This document shows positions 11,801 through 20,620 of a stretch of DNA of 64,000 nt, in pieces. The position numbers and the translations under genes are program-made. The notes under the pieces are model-generated. The model made no database searches and had not been told where the DNA came from. It was given only the letters and a program-made list of their open reading frames with translations. The stretch lies in assembly GCF_029210485.1 (NCBI RefSeq), contig NZ_JARGET010000031.1:18964-82963 (forward strand), written 5' to 3'. Positions within the stretch are counted from its first letter, which is position 1, and every line of letters starts with the position of its first letter. Source of the DNA: Hoeflea sp. YIM 152468 (GTDB lineage Bacteria > Pseudomonadota > Alphaproteobacteria > Rhizobiales > Rhizobiaceae).

Positions 11801-12058
11801 CCTGCCGCCAATCCGGGAGGGTATTACGTGCAGATTGCTTCCCAGCCGACGGTTGAGGGCGCGCAGCAATCCTGGCGGACCCTGTCCAGCCGGTACAGTT
11901 CGGTTCTCGGCGGACAGAGCGTCGATATTCAACGGGCTGATATACCGGGCAAGGGCGTGTTTCACCGCGTCAGGGTTCCCGCCGGGAGCAAGGACCAGGC
12001 CAACGCGCTATGCAGCCGCTACAAATCGGCCGGCGGAAGCTGCTTCGTCTCCCGCTGA
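8834..12058 (+). CDS. Very large SPOR-domain membrane protein
   Basis: 1074 residues in four parts. Residues 1-700 are extremely Asp/Glu-rich and of low complexity, presumably disordered and cytoplasmic. One membrane segment lies near 701-725 (VVAIAVLGIAVVAVAGAFGW). A Pro/Ala/Thr-rich periplasmic linker spans roughly 725-990. A SPOR domain (near 994-1072, beginning GGYYVQIASQPT) is a fold that binds denuded septal peptidoglycan glycans. A division- or peptidoglycan-associated role is inferred from SPOR. A SPOR gene between argS and nagZ is usual in rhizobia, but the acidic cytoplasmic part is unusually long and contains a small tandem repeat. A terminator follows. Confidence 0.8.
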   Translation: MVDQLQMNTRSPDPDDEIDDPLAELARIIGYERPAESARTSIETPDASEFDLEAELMRELDVPLAPSVDELDRIEADEALDQALTDGDLETEPAEIRPQQRGEPLVRQMRDAPVTDAPMAEAPVSGDPVDDDRPDVEPEDEGLDEARSSGALLRAIENEFPVEDRDDQESDEPASGQDDFALAWNEDDLAPDWLADKPADDADDDQTDHADDDQTDYAEPDQDAGQSTTAKWGGVQTAAVPDHAGDDVLEDMVRFELPQRGGGGLNIQPGPTGRQDGRSGADAGTGQAGASAELAWPDDASATDGDSDGATSGPSMDFEEYLSTELDVFGHEVALEADGDHRKAASQFGGNAQDEVGEIEAALDLLSDDALDADPAVFDAAAEELLASLSAPDAGSGPDAGPALAEGAESQDWSLDSIEESSAEKHDGELGDMFGLPDRVVDPSVSRTEDDLELDLGQVLADSFNDIDDDEPAAAPASQGELEPEPGRTEAGPADRDDLTEAFAALIPSAIGTAQETGFTPSALTDAAGHTAVEQQPDQHDWLAGFDEVDGSGTGSAPGTDSDDYYFDAELIADADEAVEPVGIIDVPELVHDDPQPLDPDYDPELEGEFADFADRHEPQSEDVSDEVMGTGIGVAEEWSRSDGSQRGSEVSDDYIALERELGAGHEHPVDPYPVRFSDDDPFAGGADARNDAARSGSRGPVVAIAVLGIAVVAVAGAFGWSMLSGDDTTADGGPRIIRAETEPVKVLPENPGGVTVPNQDKAVYDRVAGVDSGPPGQPALVNSAEEPVDVVQRTLDPEILPLEGRGDTAVKSEDRLIAGGSNAEAETDGAAAPVVSPRKVRTMIVKPDGSIVAREEPDPVAEAEDTQQLVASAGTVLDAPAETPQTPEPTETAGADAPLTTPAETADTAETAETDPGSIAPVRVVKTQQIRPVANAPVPAGRPADQPINVVGTVSQGGNVSAAPSAAAQPATPAAEPVEVASAPVAAAPAANPGGYYVQIASQPTVEGAQQSWRTLSSRYSSVLGGQSVDIQRADIPGKGVFHRVRVPAGSKDQANALCSRYKSAGGSCFVSR
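9437..9484 (+). repeat. Two tandem 24-bp units inside the SPOR gene
   Basis: Two adjacent 24-base copies differ by one base (C/T near the end). They encode ADDDQTDH followed by ADDDQTDY in the acidic region. The repeat is in frame and is therefore a likely site of length variation. Confidence 0.85.
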
Positions 12059-12082
12059 CCGCAGATGCCATCGCCAAGCTGT

Positions 12083-12107
12083 AAGGCCGCGTTCAGCGCG
12101 GCCTTTT
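12083..12107 (+). terminator. Rho-independent terminator after the SPOR gene
   Basis: Stem GGCCGCG/CGCGGCC with a 5-base loop, two flanking A-T pairs and TTTT on the 3' side, 25 bases after the stop codon. It separates the argS-SPOR block from the nagZ operon. Confidence 0.85.
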
Positions 12108-12171
12108 CAGTTTCAATGCTGGCGGCGCGGCGATTTGTGTCAAACCGGGGCGGATCGACTAAGATTGGCGC

Positions 12172-13188
12172 ATGAGCGAATCAAAAGCCGTCATATTCGG
12201 GTGCATGGGTTTGGAGCTAAGCTCCGACGAAGCTGCCTTTTTCGCCGAAACCAAGCCGTGGGGATTCATCCTTTTCGGCCGGAACATCGACAGCCTCGAT
12301 CAGGTGGCGGATCTGACGGCGGCCTTGCGTGAGAGCATCGGCCGGTCCGACGTGCCGATATTGATCGACCAGGAAGGTGGCCGGGTGCAGCGGCTCAAAC
12401 CGCCGCTCGTGGCGCACTACCCATCCGGCGCCGATCTCGGGGCGCTGTACCTGTCAAACCCCGAGGCCGGATTGCGGGCCACGTGGATCATGTCACGGCT
12501 GCATGCTTTTGATCTGGTTCGGCTGGGCATAAATGTCGACTGTCTGCCGGTGCTTGACGTGCCTTCGCCGGGGGCACATGAGGTGATCGGCAGCCGGGCC
12601 TACGGGATAACACCGGACGTGGTGGCGCGCCTGGGCGCCGCAGCAGCGCAAGGCCTGAAAGCCGGCGGAATGCTGCCGGTCATCAAGCACATTCCCGGTC
12701 ACGGGCGGGCAGGCGCAGACACCCATCATGAGCTGCCGCATGTCGACGCGCCACGCGCCGACTTGTCTGCGCGCGATTTCCAGCCGTTCCGGGCCTTGCG
12801 CCATGAGGCAATGGCGATGTCGGCGCATGTGGTGTTTACCGAGATAGACCCGGACCATCCGGCGACGACCTCGTCGAGGGTGGTGGCGGAGGTGATTCGG
12901 TCGGAAATCGGCTTTGACGGGCTTTTGATGTCCGATGATGTGTCGATGAATGCGCTTTCTGGGGATTTTGCCACAAGAACGGGTGCAATTTTCGCCGCAG
13001 GATGCGATGTCGTCTTGCACTGCAATGGGGTGCGGGCGGAAATGCAGGCGGTGGCCTCCCGGACGCCCGAACTCGCTGGCGACAGCTTGCGACGGGCGAA
13101 GGCGGTCATGGCCGCGTTTGGTGCGCCTGATGACAGTCATGAGGCGGCATTGCGGGAAGAATTCGCAGGGTTGATGGCAAGCTCCTAA
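12172..13188 (+). CDS. nagZ: Beta-N-acetylhexosaminidase, glycoside hydrolase family 3
   Basis: 338 residues. Cytoplasmic NagZ removes N-acetylglucosamine from anhydro-muropeptides during peptidoglycan recycling. Diagnostic motifs are LIDQEGGRVQRL (near residue 65), the KHIPGHGRAGADTHHELP signature with the catalytic Asp/His (near 172) and LLMSDDVSMNALSG with the nucleophile Asp (near 253). It is first in a tight run with scpA and scpB (7-base gap, then a 4-base overlap), a standard alphaproteobacterial arrangement. Confidence 0.92.
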   Translation: MSESKAVIFGCMGLELSSDEAAFFAETKPWGFILFGRNIDSLDQVADLTAALRESIGRSDVPILIDQEGGRVQRLKPPLVAHYPSGADLGALYLSNPEAGLRATWIMSRLHAFDLVRLGINVDCLPVLDVPSPGAHEVIGSRAYGITPDVVARLGAAAAQGLKAGGMLPVIKHIPGHGRAGADTHHELPHVDAPRADLSARDFQPFRALRHEAMAMSAHVVFTEIDPDHPATTSSRVVAEVIRSEIGFDGLLMSDDVSMNALSGDFATRTGAIFAAGCDVVLHCNGVRAEMQAVASRTPELAGDSLRRAKAVMAAFGAPDDSHEAALREEFAGLMASS

Positions 13189-13195
13189 CCGGGCG

Positions 13196-14077
13196 ATGGG
13201 AAAGGCAGCAGGTGTGAGCAACGCAAATCGGCACAGCGCTGGCAGTACGAGCAGGACATCGATGGGCAAGACGCCCATGGATGTCGTGTGGGACGATGCC
13301 AAGGCGGACCGGCTGACAGGCGATCCGGCACTGGTGATCGACGTCGAGGGATTTGAAGGCCCGCTCGACCTGTTGTTGCATCTGGCGCGCACCCAGCGGG
13401 TGGATCTGGCGCGTATTTCGGTGCTGGCATTGGCCGAACAGTATCTTCTGTTTGTCGAAAAAGCGCGTCAGCTGCGGCTGGAACTGGCTGCCGATTATCT
13501 GGTGATGGCGGCCTGGCTTGCCTATCTCAAATCGCGTCTGCTGATTCCGCAAGGGCCGAAAGGCGATGAGCCGAGCGGCGAGGAGATGGCGGCGCAACTG
13601 GCGTTCAGGCTCAAGCGGCTTGAAGCCATGCGCGAGGCGGCGACGCGGCTGGTCAATCGCAACCGGCTGGGACGCGATGTGTTTGCCCGCGGCGCGCCGG
13701 AACCGATGGTGATCGACAAGACTTCATACTTTGACGCAACGCTTTATGATTTGCTGACGGCCTATGCAGCCCAGAAACAACGCCAGACCATCACCCAGGT
13801 GACAATCTCGCGACGGCGGGTCTGGTCGCTCAGCGATGCGCGCGTCATCCTCATGCGTCTGATTGGTGAGATGAAGGACTGGACGGCGCTGGACCAGTAT
13901 TTGCTGCGCTACCTCGCCGATCCCGAAGAGCGGGCGACAGCGATTGCCAGCTCGTTTGCCGCCAGTCTTGAAATGGTGCGGGAAGGCCGGATTGAAATCC
14001 GTCAGGACGGTGCATTTCAACCTATTTTCATGCGACGGTCGCAGCAGCCCGTTGCCACAGCAGGAAGCAAGCCATGA
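13196..14077 (+). CDS. scpA: Segregation and condensation protein A
   Basis: Up to 293 residues. ScpA is the kleisin that bridges SMC heads, with ScpB, to compact and separate chromosomes. The conserved N-terminal segment is FEGPLDLLLHLARTQRVDL, with ADYLVMAAWLAYLKSRLL after it and a winged-helix C-terminus. The start is uncertain: 13196 gives about 40 poorly conserved residues, while an ATG at 13262 has AGGA 5 bases upstream and starts nearer the conserved region. It overlaps scpB by ATGA. Confidence 0.9.
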   Translation: MGKAAGVSNANRHSAGSTSRTSMGKTPMDVVWDDAKADRLTGDPALVIDVEGFEGPLDLLLHLARTQRVDLARISVLALAEQYLLFVEKARQLRLELAADYLVMAAWLAYLKSRLLIPQGPKGDEPSGEEMAAQLAFRLKRLEAMREAATRLVNRNRLGRDVFARGAPEPMVIDKTSYFDATLYDLLTAYAAQKQRQTITQVTISRRRVWSLSDARVILMRLIGEMKDWTALDQYLLRYLADPEERATAIASSFAASLEMVREGRIEIRQDGAFQPIFMRRSQQPVATAGSKP

Positions 14078-14832
14078 CAATGGACCCGGGACACGGAACC
14101 GCTTTCGCCCTGGAACCCGGAGCAGGTGACATGGACAACCACGAGATCGGGTCGGATGGCCTTGACGCTCTGCGTGAGCGCGCCTTGCACGAAGCCGAAC
14201 GCATTGCCGAGGCGTTGGTCTTTGCCTCAAGCGAGCCGGTGGCCGGGAAGCTGATCGCCGGCAAGCTGCCGGAAGGCGTGTCCCTGGATGGTGTGATGGC
14301 CCGATTGGCTGACCGGTATGCGCCGCGCGGTATCAATCTGGTGCGGGTCGGCGATGCCTGGGCATTCCGCACCGCGGCTGATCTCGGTTTCCTGATCCGG
14401 CGCGACGAGAGTGAAGTCAAGAAGCTGTCGCGCGCCGGGCTCGAAGTTCTGTCAACGATTGCCTATCACCAGCCGGTGACGCGCGCGGAGATCGAAGACG
14501 TTCGTGGCGTGGCGACTTCAAAAGGCACGCTTGATGTGCTGCTGGAATCAGGCTGGGTGCGGATGCGCGGCCGCCGCCGCTCTCCGGGCCGTCCGGTCAC
14601 CTATGGCACGACGGTGGCGTTTCTCGATCACTTTGGGCTGGAGGACCTGCGGGATCTTCCGGGGATGGATGAGCTCAAGGGTGCGGGTCTGCTGTCAGGC
14701 CGGGTGCCCTCGAATTTCCAGCCGCCAGTGACACCGGGCAATGACGACCTTTCCGACGACGAAGATCCGATCACCCAGATGGACCTGGAGGAGCTCGGCC
14801 TCTTGACACCGATGGGTGAAGCGGACGACTAA
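14074..14832 (+). CDS. scpB: Segregation and condensation protein B
   Basis: 252 residues. Partner of ScpA in the SMC complex, built of two winged-helix domains. Typical segments are EALVFASSEPV, AWAFRTAADLGFLI, LSRAGLEVLSTIAYHQPVTR, EIEDVRGV and GRRRSPGRPVTYGTT. Translationally coupled to scpA through a 4-base overlap. An internal ATG (codon 20, MDNHEIG) is an alternative start, since the first residues are poorly conserved. Confidence 0.92.
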   Translation: MTMDPGHGTAFALEPGAGDMDNHEIGSDGLDALRERALHEAERIAEALVFASSEPVAGKLIAGKLPEGVSLDGVMARLADRYAPRGINLVRVGDAWAFRTAADLGFLIRRDESEVKKLSRAGLEVLSTIAYHQPVTRAEIEDVRGVATSKGTLDVLLESGWVRMRGRRRSPGRPVTYGTTVAFLDHFGLEDLRDLPGMDELKGAGLLSGRVPSNFQPPVTPGNDDLSDDEDPITQMDLEELGLLTPMGEADD

Positions 14833-14889
14833 ACCTCCATCCGGTCAAGTTCCGGACACAGCGTTGCAGAAACAAGGGTCCCGGCCATC

Positions 14890-15984
14890 GTGAAACAGCA
14901 GACAAGAGCGGTCAACGCACGCAGGACTGCCGGCGTCACCTTTGCCGCCCGGCTGGCGTTCGAAGATGTCCACCATGCCTATGGAGAGCAACAGACGTTG
15001 CGGGGTGTAACGCTGGCTGCGGAGCCGGGTGAAGTGTTGTGCCTGCTCGGGCCCTCTGGTTCCGGCAAGACCACCTTGTTGCGCATTGCTGCCGGGATCG
15101 AGCCATTGGGCAGCGGGCGGTTGTTGCTCAACGACCGGGAAGTCGCCGGACCGAAGTCAAACCTGCCGCCCGAGCGGCGCGGCATCGGCCTGATGTTTCA
15201 GGATTTCGCCCTGTTCCCGCACCTCACCATCCTCGACAATGTCCGCTTTGGGCTCACGGCGCTTTCTTCCGCCGACGCCAAGCGTGAGGCGCTGGCGGCG
15301 CTCGATCGTGTCGGCATGGTGCATCACGCCGACGATTATCCGCATGCGCTTTCGGGCGGTGAGCAACAGCGTGTGGCGCTGGCCCGGGCGCTGGCGCCGC
15401 GTCCGGCCGTGCTGTTGATGGACGAGCCGTTCTCCGGGCTTGATTCGCGGCTCAAGGACAGCGTGCGGGCCGAAACCCTGGCCATTTTGCGCGAGGCCCG
15501 GGCCACGGCGATCGTGGTGACCCATGATGCCGAGGAAGCCATGCGAATGGGCGACCGGATTGCGCTGTTGCGGGACGGCGCCCTCGAGCAGGTGGGAACC
15601 GCCGAGGATCTGTATCATCGTCCGACCAACCTGTTTGCCGCCGGGTTCTTCTCCGAGATCAATGTGTTTGAAGGCTCGGTTTTTCAGGAAAAGGCACAAA
15701 CGCCGGTTGGGCCCGTCACCGCAAAAGGTTTTAGAGATGGTGCAAACGTCTCGATTGCAATAAGGCTTCCCGGTGTTGAAGTTACGGAGACGCCTTGCGG
15801 TGTTCCAGCACGGATTGTGGCGCGCAGGTTCCTTGGGGTTGAGGAGCTGGTGACATTGGTGGTAGCGGGAGGCGAAAACCCGATCGATGCCCGCATTCGC
15901 GCCGGCCAATTGCGGAGCGGCGCCCGCGATGTTTCAGTCACCGTCAACGAGCGTGACATATTGGTGTTTGAAAGAAACGGATAA
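14890..15984 (+). CDS. ABC transporter ATP-binding protein, FbpC/PotA-like, without a permease nearby
   Basis: 364 residues from a GTG start. Walker A is GPSGSGKTT, Q-loop QDFALFPHLT, signature LSGGEQQRVALARALA, Walker B VLLMDEPFSGLDS and H-loop VTHDAEEA, so ATPase activity is expected. The C-terminal 120 residues form a TOBE-like domain, as in ATPases of ferric iron, sulphate, spermidine or sugar importers; sequence style is closest to FbpC. No permease or binding protein is adjacent. It sits between scpB and tatA, 57 bases after scpB and 34 before tatA, so it may be co-transcribed with the conserved block. Confidence 0.8.
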   Translation: MKQQTRAVNARRTAGVTFAARLAFEDVHHAYGEQQTLRGVTLAAEPGEVLCLLGPSGSGKTTLLRIAAGIEPLGSGRLLLNDREVAGPKSNLPPERRGIGLMFQDFALFPHLTILDNVRFGLTALSSADAKREALAALDRVGMVHHADDYPHALSGGEQQRVALARALAPRPAVLLMDEPFSGLDSRLKDSVRAETLAILREARATAIVVTHDAEEAMRMGDRIALLRDGALEQVGTAEDLYHRPTNLFAAGFFSEINVFEGSVFQEKAQTPVGPVTAKGFRDGANVSIAIRLPGVEVTETPCGVPARIVARRFLGVEELVTLVVAGGENPIDARIRAGQLRSGARDVSVTVNERDILVFERNG

Positions 15985-16018
15985 ACACCCTAAATCAGGG
16001 TAGGAACAGGAGAGTATC

Positions 16019-16228
16019 ATGGGTTCATTCAGTATCTGGCATTGGCTAATCGTTCTGGTCGTCGTTCTGCTTCTTTTCGGGCGCGGCAAGATTCCGGAAC
16101 TGATGGGTGATGTCGCCAAGGGAATCAAGAGCTTCAAAAAGGGGATGGGCGAGGACGAAGCCACGCCAGAAACCACCAAGACAGTCGAAAGCAAGGCTGA
16201 AGAAGCTGAAGCCAAGGATCGCGGCTGA
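16019..16228 (+). CDS. tatA: Sec-independent translocase subunit TatA
   Basis: 69 residues. One N-terminal membrane helix ([23 protein letters not shown]) contains the FGRGKIPE hinge of TatA, followed by an amphipathic helix ([14 protein letters not shown]) and an acidic tail. Oligomers form the pore of the twin-arginine pathway for folded proteins. A clear AGGAGAG site precedes the ATG. tatB begins 41 bases later. Confidence 0.95.
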   Translation: MGSFSIWHWLIVLVVVLLLFGRGKIPELMGDVAKGIKSFKKGMGEDEATPETTKTVESKAEEAEAKDRG

Positions 16229-16269
16229 TACGCCAATCCCGTTGCCCTGACGGGTGAGGAGACGCCTGA

Positions 16270-16857
16270 ATGTTCGACATCGGTTGGCCAGAGCTTCTGG
16301 TCGTCGCCATTGTGCTGATCATCGTGGTTGGTCCCAAGGACCTGCCGCCCATGCTGCGTGCCTTCGGGCGAACAACCAAGAAACTCAGGGCCATGGCCGG
16401 CGAGTTTCGGGGGCAGTTCGATGACGCGCTGCGGGAAGCCGAGCTTGATGACGTCAAGAAAACCTTTGACGAGGCGCGCAAGCTCAATCCGATGCAGACC
16501 ATTCGTGACGCCGTCAATCCGCTCAAGGAAACCGCCAGGGATTTGAAGTCGGACCTGGACACGTCGATGAAAACACCTTCGGCGGCCAAGGACGCGCCGC
16601 CGAAGACGGAGCTTCCCGATTCGAAGATGAAACTGGGCGACGGGCCGCCGGACTTCAAAGCCTCCGAACCGGTCGTGGCCGATTCGAAGGCCAAACCTGC
16701 ATCAAAACCTGCTGCTGCGTCGAAATCCGCCGCCACGGCCAAGAAGGCACCGGCCAAGGCTGCAAAACCCGCAGCCAAGACCAAAGCTGCGGCAAAGTCA
16801 GCCCCGGCTAAAAGTGCGCCCCGCGCCAGCAAACCCAAAGGCGAGGGCCAGGCGTGA
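16270..16857 (+). CDS. tatB: Sec-independent translocase subunit TatB
   Basis: 195 residues. MFDIGWPELLVVAIVLIIVVGPKDLP is the TatB-type membrane helix and hinge: a short start with Glu in the helix, and GPKDLP in place of TatA's FGRGKIPE. A long amphipathic helix follows, then an Ala/Lys/Pro-rich tail of about 60 residues, typical of rhizobial TatB. With TatC it forms the receptor for twin-arginine signal peptides. Overlaps tatC by GTGA. Confidence 0.93.
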   Translation: MFDIGWPELLVVAIVLIIVVGPKDLPPMLRAFGRTTKKLRAMAGEFRGQFDDALREAELDDVKKTFDEARKLNPMQTIRDAVNPLKETARDLKSDLDTSMKTPSAAKDAPPKTELPDSKMKLGDGPPDFKASEPVVADSKAKPASKPAAASKSAATAKKAPAKAAKPAAKTKAAAKSAPAKSAPRASKPKGEGQA

Positions 16858-17711
16858 GCAAGAATCCAGGCGTGACCGACGACATTGAAGACAAGCCGCA
16901 GCCTCTGATGGCGCACCTGATGGAGCTGCGCAATCGCCTGATGTGGGCGATTGGCGCCTTCTTCATCGCTTTCTTGCTGTGCTTTGCCTTTGCCAAACCG
17001 CTGTTTAACCTCCTGGTTCAGCCGTTTACCTGGGCTGTCGACTGGGCCGGAATGACGGATCGAAAGATCGAACTGATCTATACCGCTCCCCAGGAGTTCT
17101 TTTTCACCCAGATCAAGATCGGCATGTTCGGCGGGCTCGTGATCGCCTTTCCGGTCATCGCCGCGCAGGTCTACAAGTTCGTGGCGCCCGGCCTTTACAA
17201 AAATGAACGGGGCGCGTTTCTGCCGTTTCTCGTCGCTTCGCCCTTGTTGTTTCTGCTGGGCGCGGCGCTGGTCTACTTCTTCTTTACCCCGATGGTGATG
17301 TGGTTCTTCCTGTCCATGGAACAGAGCGGGGGAGGCGGTGAGGCCTCGATCATGCTGCTGCCCAAGGTGTCGGAGTATCTCGGGCTGATCATGACGCTGA
17401 TTTTTGCCTTCGGTCTGGTGTTCCAGCTGCCGGTGGTGACAACACTTCTGGCGCGGGTCGGGCTGGTCAGCAGCCAGGGGCTGAAAGACAAGCGAAAATA
17501 TGCCATTGTGGCCGCGTTCATTGCTGCTGCGATCCTGACGCCGCCGGATCCGGTGTCCCAGATCGGGCTTGCGCTGCCAACCATCCTTCTTTACGAGATT
17601 GCCATCTATTGCGCCCGACTCGTGGAGCGTCAGCGCGCGGCAAATGCGGCCCTGGCGGAAGCTGACGAACCAGCATCACAGGCCGGATCTGATCCCGAAG
17701 GGGACGCCTGA
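16854..17711 (+). CDS. tatC: Sec-independent translocase subunit TatC
   Basis: 285 residues from a GTG start overlapping tatB by 4 bases. Six membrane segments; conserved features include HLMELRNRLMWAI at the N-terminus, PQEFFFTQIKIG, the first periplasmic-loop segment FVAPGLYKNER, and AAILTPPDPVSQ near the end. TatC binds the RR motif of Tat substrates. A candidate substrate is the SRRKTLVL-type cupredoxin at 61.5-62.1 kb. Confidence 0.95.
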   Translation: MSKNPGVTDDIEDKPQPLMAHLMELRNRLMWAIGAFFIAFLLCFAFAKPLFNLLVQPFTWAVDWAGMTDRKIELIYTAPQEFFFTQIKIGMFGGLVIAFPVIAAQVYKFVAPGLYKNERGAFLPFLVASPLLFLLGAALVYFFFTPMVMWFFLSMEQSGGGGEASIMLLPKVSEYLGLIMTLIFAFGLVFQLPVVTTLLARVGLVSSQGLKDKRKYAIVAAFIAAAILTPPDPVSQIGLALPTILLYEIAIYCARLVERQRAANAALAEADEPASQAGSDPEGDA

Positions 17712-17789
17712 GCTCCGGATTTATGTGCACCGTGCCAATGCCGGCACGGTTGCGGGTTTGGCGCTGCCACTTGAGTACCGGAACCTGCC

Positions 17790-19073
17790 ATGCTTGACAT
17801 TAAATGGATACGAGACAACCCCGCAGACCTTGATGTTGCGCTGGCCAAGCGCGGTGCTGATGCCCAGGCCCAGCAATTGATCGCGCTGGACGAGACCCGG
17901 CGCAGTCATGTCGGCTCGCTGCAGGCATTGCAGGAGCGCCGCAATGCAGCCTCCAAGGAAATCGGCAAGGCGATGGCGGCTAAGGATCAGTCTGCGGCTG
18001 ACCGCCTCAAGGCCGAAGTCGCCAAGCTCAAGGACGAGTTGCAGGCCGGTGAAGCCAGGGAGCGCGAGCTCGACGAGGCGCTCAAACACGCCTTGTCGGT
18101 GCTGCCCAATATTCCTCTCGATGACGTGCCTGTGGGTACGGACGAAAGCGACAATGTCGAGATTCGGGTGTCCGGATCAAAGCCTGATTTAGGCTTCGAG
18201 CCGAAGGAGCATTTTGAACTTGGCGAAGCTCTGAGCATGATGGACTTCGAGCGGGCGGCGAAGATGTCCGGCTCGCGGTTTACCATCCTGACGGGGGGGC
18301 TGGCGCGGCTCGAACGGGCTCTGGGCCAGTACATGCTCGACCTTCACACCAGCGAGCACGGCTACACCGAAGTCAATCCGCCGCTGATGGTCAATGATGC
18401 GGCCGCTTATGGCACGGACAAGCTGCCCAAATTCGGCGATGATCTGTTCCGCACCACCGATGGCCGTTGGCTGATTCCGACGGCGGAAGTTCCGCTGACC
18501 TACATGGCGGCCGGGGAAATCATCGCCGAGGAAGATCTGCCGCGGCGTTACACGGCTCAGACGGCCTGTTTCCGTTCGGAAGCAGGCTCGGCCGGGCGTG
18601 ATACCCGTGGCATGTTGCGCCAGCATCAATTCACCAAGGTGGAACTGGTTTCGGTGACCACGCCGGAAACCGCGCTGGAGGAGCACGAGCGGATGACGGC
18701 GAGCGCCGAAGCGGTGCTTACGGGTCTGGGATTGCATTTCCGGACCATGGTTTTGTGCACCGGTGACATGGGCTTTGGTGCGCGCAAGACTTATGATATC
18801 GAGGTCTGGCTGCCGGGGCAGAAGGCCTACCGCGAAATTTCGTCCTGTTCGGTCTGCGGCGATTTTCAGGCGCGGCGGATGAATGCACGCTGCCGCAAGA
18901 CGGGCGACAAGGCGACCCGCTTCGTCCACACCTTGAACGGCTCGGGCGTGGCCGTCGGCCGGGCCCTGATTGCAGTCATGGAAAACTATCAAAATGCCGA
19001 TGGGTCGATTACCGTCCCGGACGTGTTGCTGCCTTATATGGGCGGGCGCACGCGGATCGAAAAGGCGGCATAA
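17790..19073 (+). CDS. serS: Seryl-tRNA synthetase
   Basis: 427 residues. Class II synthetase with an N-terminal coiled-coil arm (about residues 30-100) that grips the long variable arm of tRNA-Ser. Motif 2 is [20 protein letters not shown], motif 3 [39 protein letters not shown] is the usual bacterial stretch before motif 3. It follows tatC by 78 bases and precedes surE by 25, as in many alphaproteobacteria. Confidence 0.95.
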   Translation: MLDIKWIRDNPADLDVALAKRGADAQAQQLIALDETRRSHVGSLQALQERRNAASKEIGKAMAAKDQSAADRLKAEVAKLKDELQAGEARERELDEALKHALSVLPNIPLDDVPVGTDESDNVEIRVSGSKPDLGFEPKEHFELGEALSMMDFERAAKMSGSRFTILTGGLARLERALGQYMLDLHTSEHGYTEVNPPLMVNDAAAYGTDKLPKFGDDLFRTTDGRWLIPTAEVPLTYMAAGEIIAEEDLPRRYTAQTACFRSEAGSAGRDTRGMLRQHQFTKVELVSVTTPETALEEHERMTASAEAVLTGLGLHFRTMVLCTGDMGFGARKTYDIEVWLPGQKAYREISSCSVCGDFQARRMNARCRKTGDKATRFVHTLNGSGVAVGRALIAVMENYQNADGSITVPDVLLPYMGGRTRIEKAA

Positions 19074-19098
19074 ATCAGATATTTCAGGAGAGTATCCG

Positions 19099-19857
19099 GT
19101 GCGTATCCTTATCACCAATGACGACGGCATTCACGCCGAGGGGCTTGAAGTTCTCGAGCGCATCGCCCGGCAGCTTTCCGATGACATCTGGATCGTCGCT
19201 CCCGAAACCGATCAGAGCGGATTGGCGCATTCGCTGTCCTTGTCCGAGCCGTTGAGGCTGCGCCAGATCAAGGAAAAGACTTTCGCGCTGCGCGGTACGC
19301 CGACCGATTGTGTCATCATGGCAATCAAGAGCCTGATGGACCAAGCGCCGGATCTGGTGCTGTCGGGCGTCAATTCGGGGCAGAATGTTGCCGATGATGT
19401 GACCTATTCGGGAACCGTGGCAGGCGCAATGGAAGGTACCTTGCTGGGGGTCAGGTCAATCGCGATCAGTCAGGCCTACACGTCTGCGGGCGGCAGGGTC
19501 GTGCCGTGGGATGTGGTCGAGACGCTGGCGCCTGCTCTGCTCAGGAAGCTTGTCGCGATCGATTTGCCTTCGGACACGTTGCTCAACCTCAATTTTCCCA
19601 ATTGCGCGGTGGATGAGGTCAAGGGCGTCGTTGTGTCCGATCAGGGGCAGATGTCGCACCGGCTTTCGGTTGAAGAACGGCATGACGGTCGCGGCTTTCC
19701 GTATTTCTGGCTCAAATTCGGACGCCGTGAGTTTGCGCCTGACTCCAACAGCGACATCAAGGCAATTTCCAACGGCTACATTTCGGTCACGCCCTTGAAA
19801 ATGGATCTGACCAACCATGCAGTCCAGGGGCTGGTTGCCGCTGCGCTGGAAGAATGA
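19099..19857 (+). CDS. surE: 5'/3'-nucleotidase SurE
   Basis: 252 residues from GTG at 19099, with AGGAG 8 bases upstream; the frame is open further upstream inside serS but homologues start here. Metal-dependent nucleoside-monophosphate phosphatase. Signature [11 protein letters not shown] at the N-terminus (two metal-binding Asp), then [16 protein letters not shown] and [19 protein letters not shown]. It is followed by pcm after 3 bases, the same surE-pcm order known in enterobacteria. Confidence 0.93.
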   Translation: MRILITNDDGIHAEGLEVLERIARQLSDDIWIVAPETDQSGLAHSLSLSEPLRLRQIKEKTFALRGTPTDCVIMAIKSLMDQAPDLVLSGVNSGQNVADDVTYSGTVAGAMEGTLLGVRSIAISQAYTSAGGRVVPWDVVETLAPALLRKLVAIDLPSDTLLNLNFPNCAVDEVKGVVVSDQGQMSHRLSVEERHDGRGFPYFWLKFGRREFAPDSNSDIKAISNGYISVTPLKMDLTNHAVQGLVAAALEE

Positions 19858-19860
19858 CCG

Positions 19861-20514
19861 ATGAATATGCGGCTGATGGAAAAAGAAGGGTTCGCGGGGC
19901 TGTTTCTGCGGCTCCGGGCCGAAGGCGTTGCCGGCAAGGACTTGCTGACGGCGCTTGAGCAGACGCCTCGGACCTTGTTTCTGCCGGCAGCCTATGCCGA
20001 CGCAGCCTATCAGGACCGAATCGTGCCGATCGATTGTGGCGGGTTTGCAGAAAGTCCCGATCTGGTTGCCAGACTGATATCCTCGCTTGCGCTTGAGCCC
20101 ACTCACCGGGTTCTCGATCTCGGCACCGGCAGCGGGTTCCTGGCAGCCGTTGCCGCGCGTCTGGCCGAACGGGTGATAACGATCGATCGCTACAAGACCC
20201 TGATTCAACTCGCTCAGCAGCGCTTTACCCATTTGGGAATCGGCAACATCATTGCGCGCCAGGCCGACGGGTTGAAAGGGGTGAGCGGGGAGGGCAATTT
20301 CGATCGGATTATTGCAACATGTGCTTTTGAAAGCATGCCGCGCCAGTTTGTCGATCAGCTCGCTTCGGGCGGCGTCATGCTTGCGCCGATCGTTGAGGAA
20401 AGCGGCCCGCCCAAGATGGCACGGCTGACCAAAATCGGCAGCCGGTTCGAGCGCGAAGATCTGTTTTCTGTTCCGTATCGCCCCTTCTTACCGGGCGTGG
20501 CCGCAGCGCTTTAG
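19861..20514 (+). CDS. pcm: Protein-L-isoaspartate O-methyltransferase
   Basis: 217 residues. Repairs isoaspartyl damage by SAM-dependent carboxyl methylation. SAM motif I is VLDLGTGSGFLAAVAA (near residue 83); the substrate-binding region before it (YADAAYQDRIVPIDCGGF) and the late FDRIIATCAFESMP fit the PCMT family. Canonical enzymes carry GQTISQPY where this one has GGFAESPD, so activity on isoaspartyl peptides is likely but not certain. Follows surE by 3 bases. Confidence 0.85.
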   Translation: MNMRLMEKEGFAGLFLRLRAEGVAGKDLLTALEQTPRTLFLPAAYADAAYQDRIVPIDCGGFAESPDLVARLISSLALEPTHRVLDLGTGSGFLAAVAARLAERVITIDRYKTLIQLAQQRFTHLGIGNIIARQADGLKGVSGEGNFDRIIATCAFESMPRQFVDQLASGGVMLAPIVEESGPPKMARLTKIGSRFEREDLFSVPYRPFLPGVAAAL

Positions 20515-20620
20515 CGCCGAATCCGGCACAAAAACGCGCCGAATCCAACGACCTTAACTGATGAGTAACACTAACGCGCTTTAATCATCAGCATTGGTTT
20601 TGCGTTGATTGGGTAGTGTT

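Noticed and set aside
17729..17750. 8-bp hairpin between tatC and serS as a terminator.
   Set aside because: No T-run follows (TGCGGGTTTGG), and the block is normally read through.
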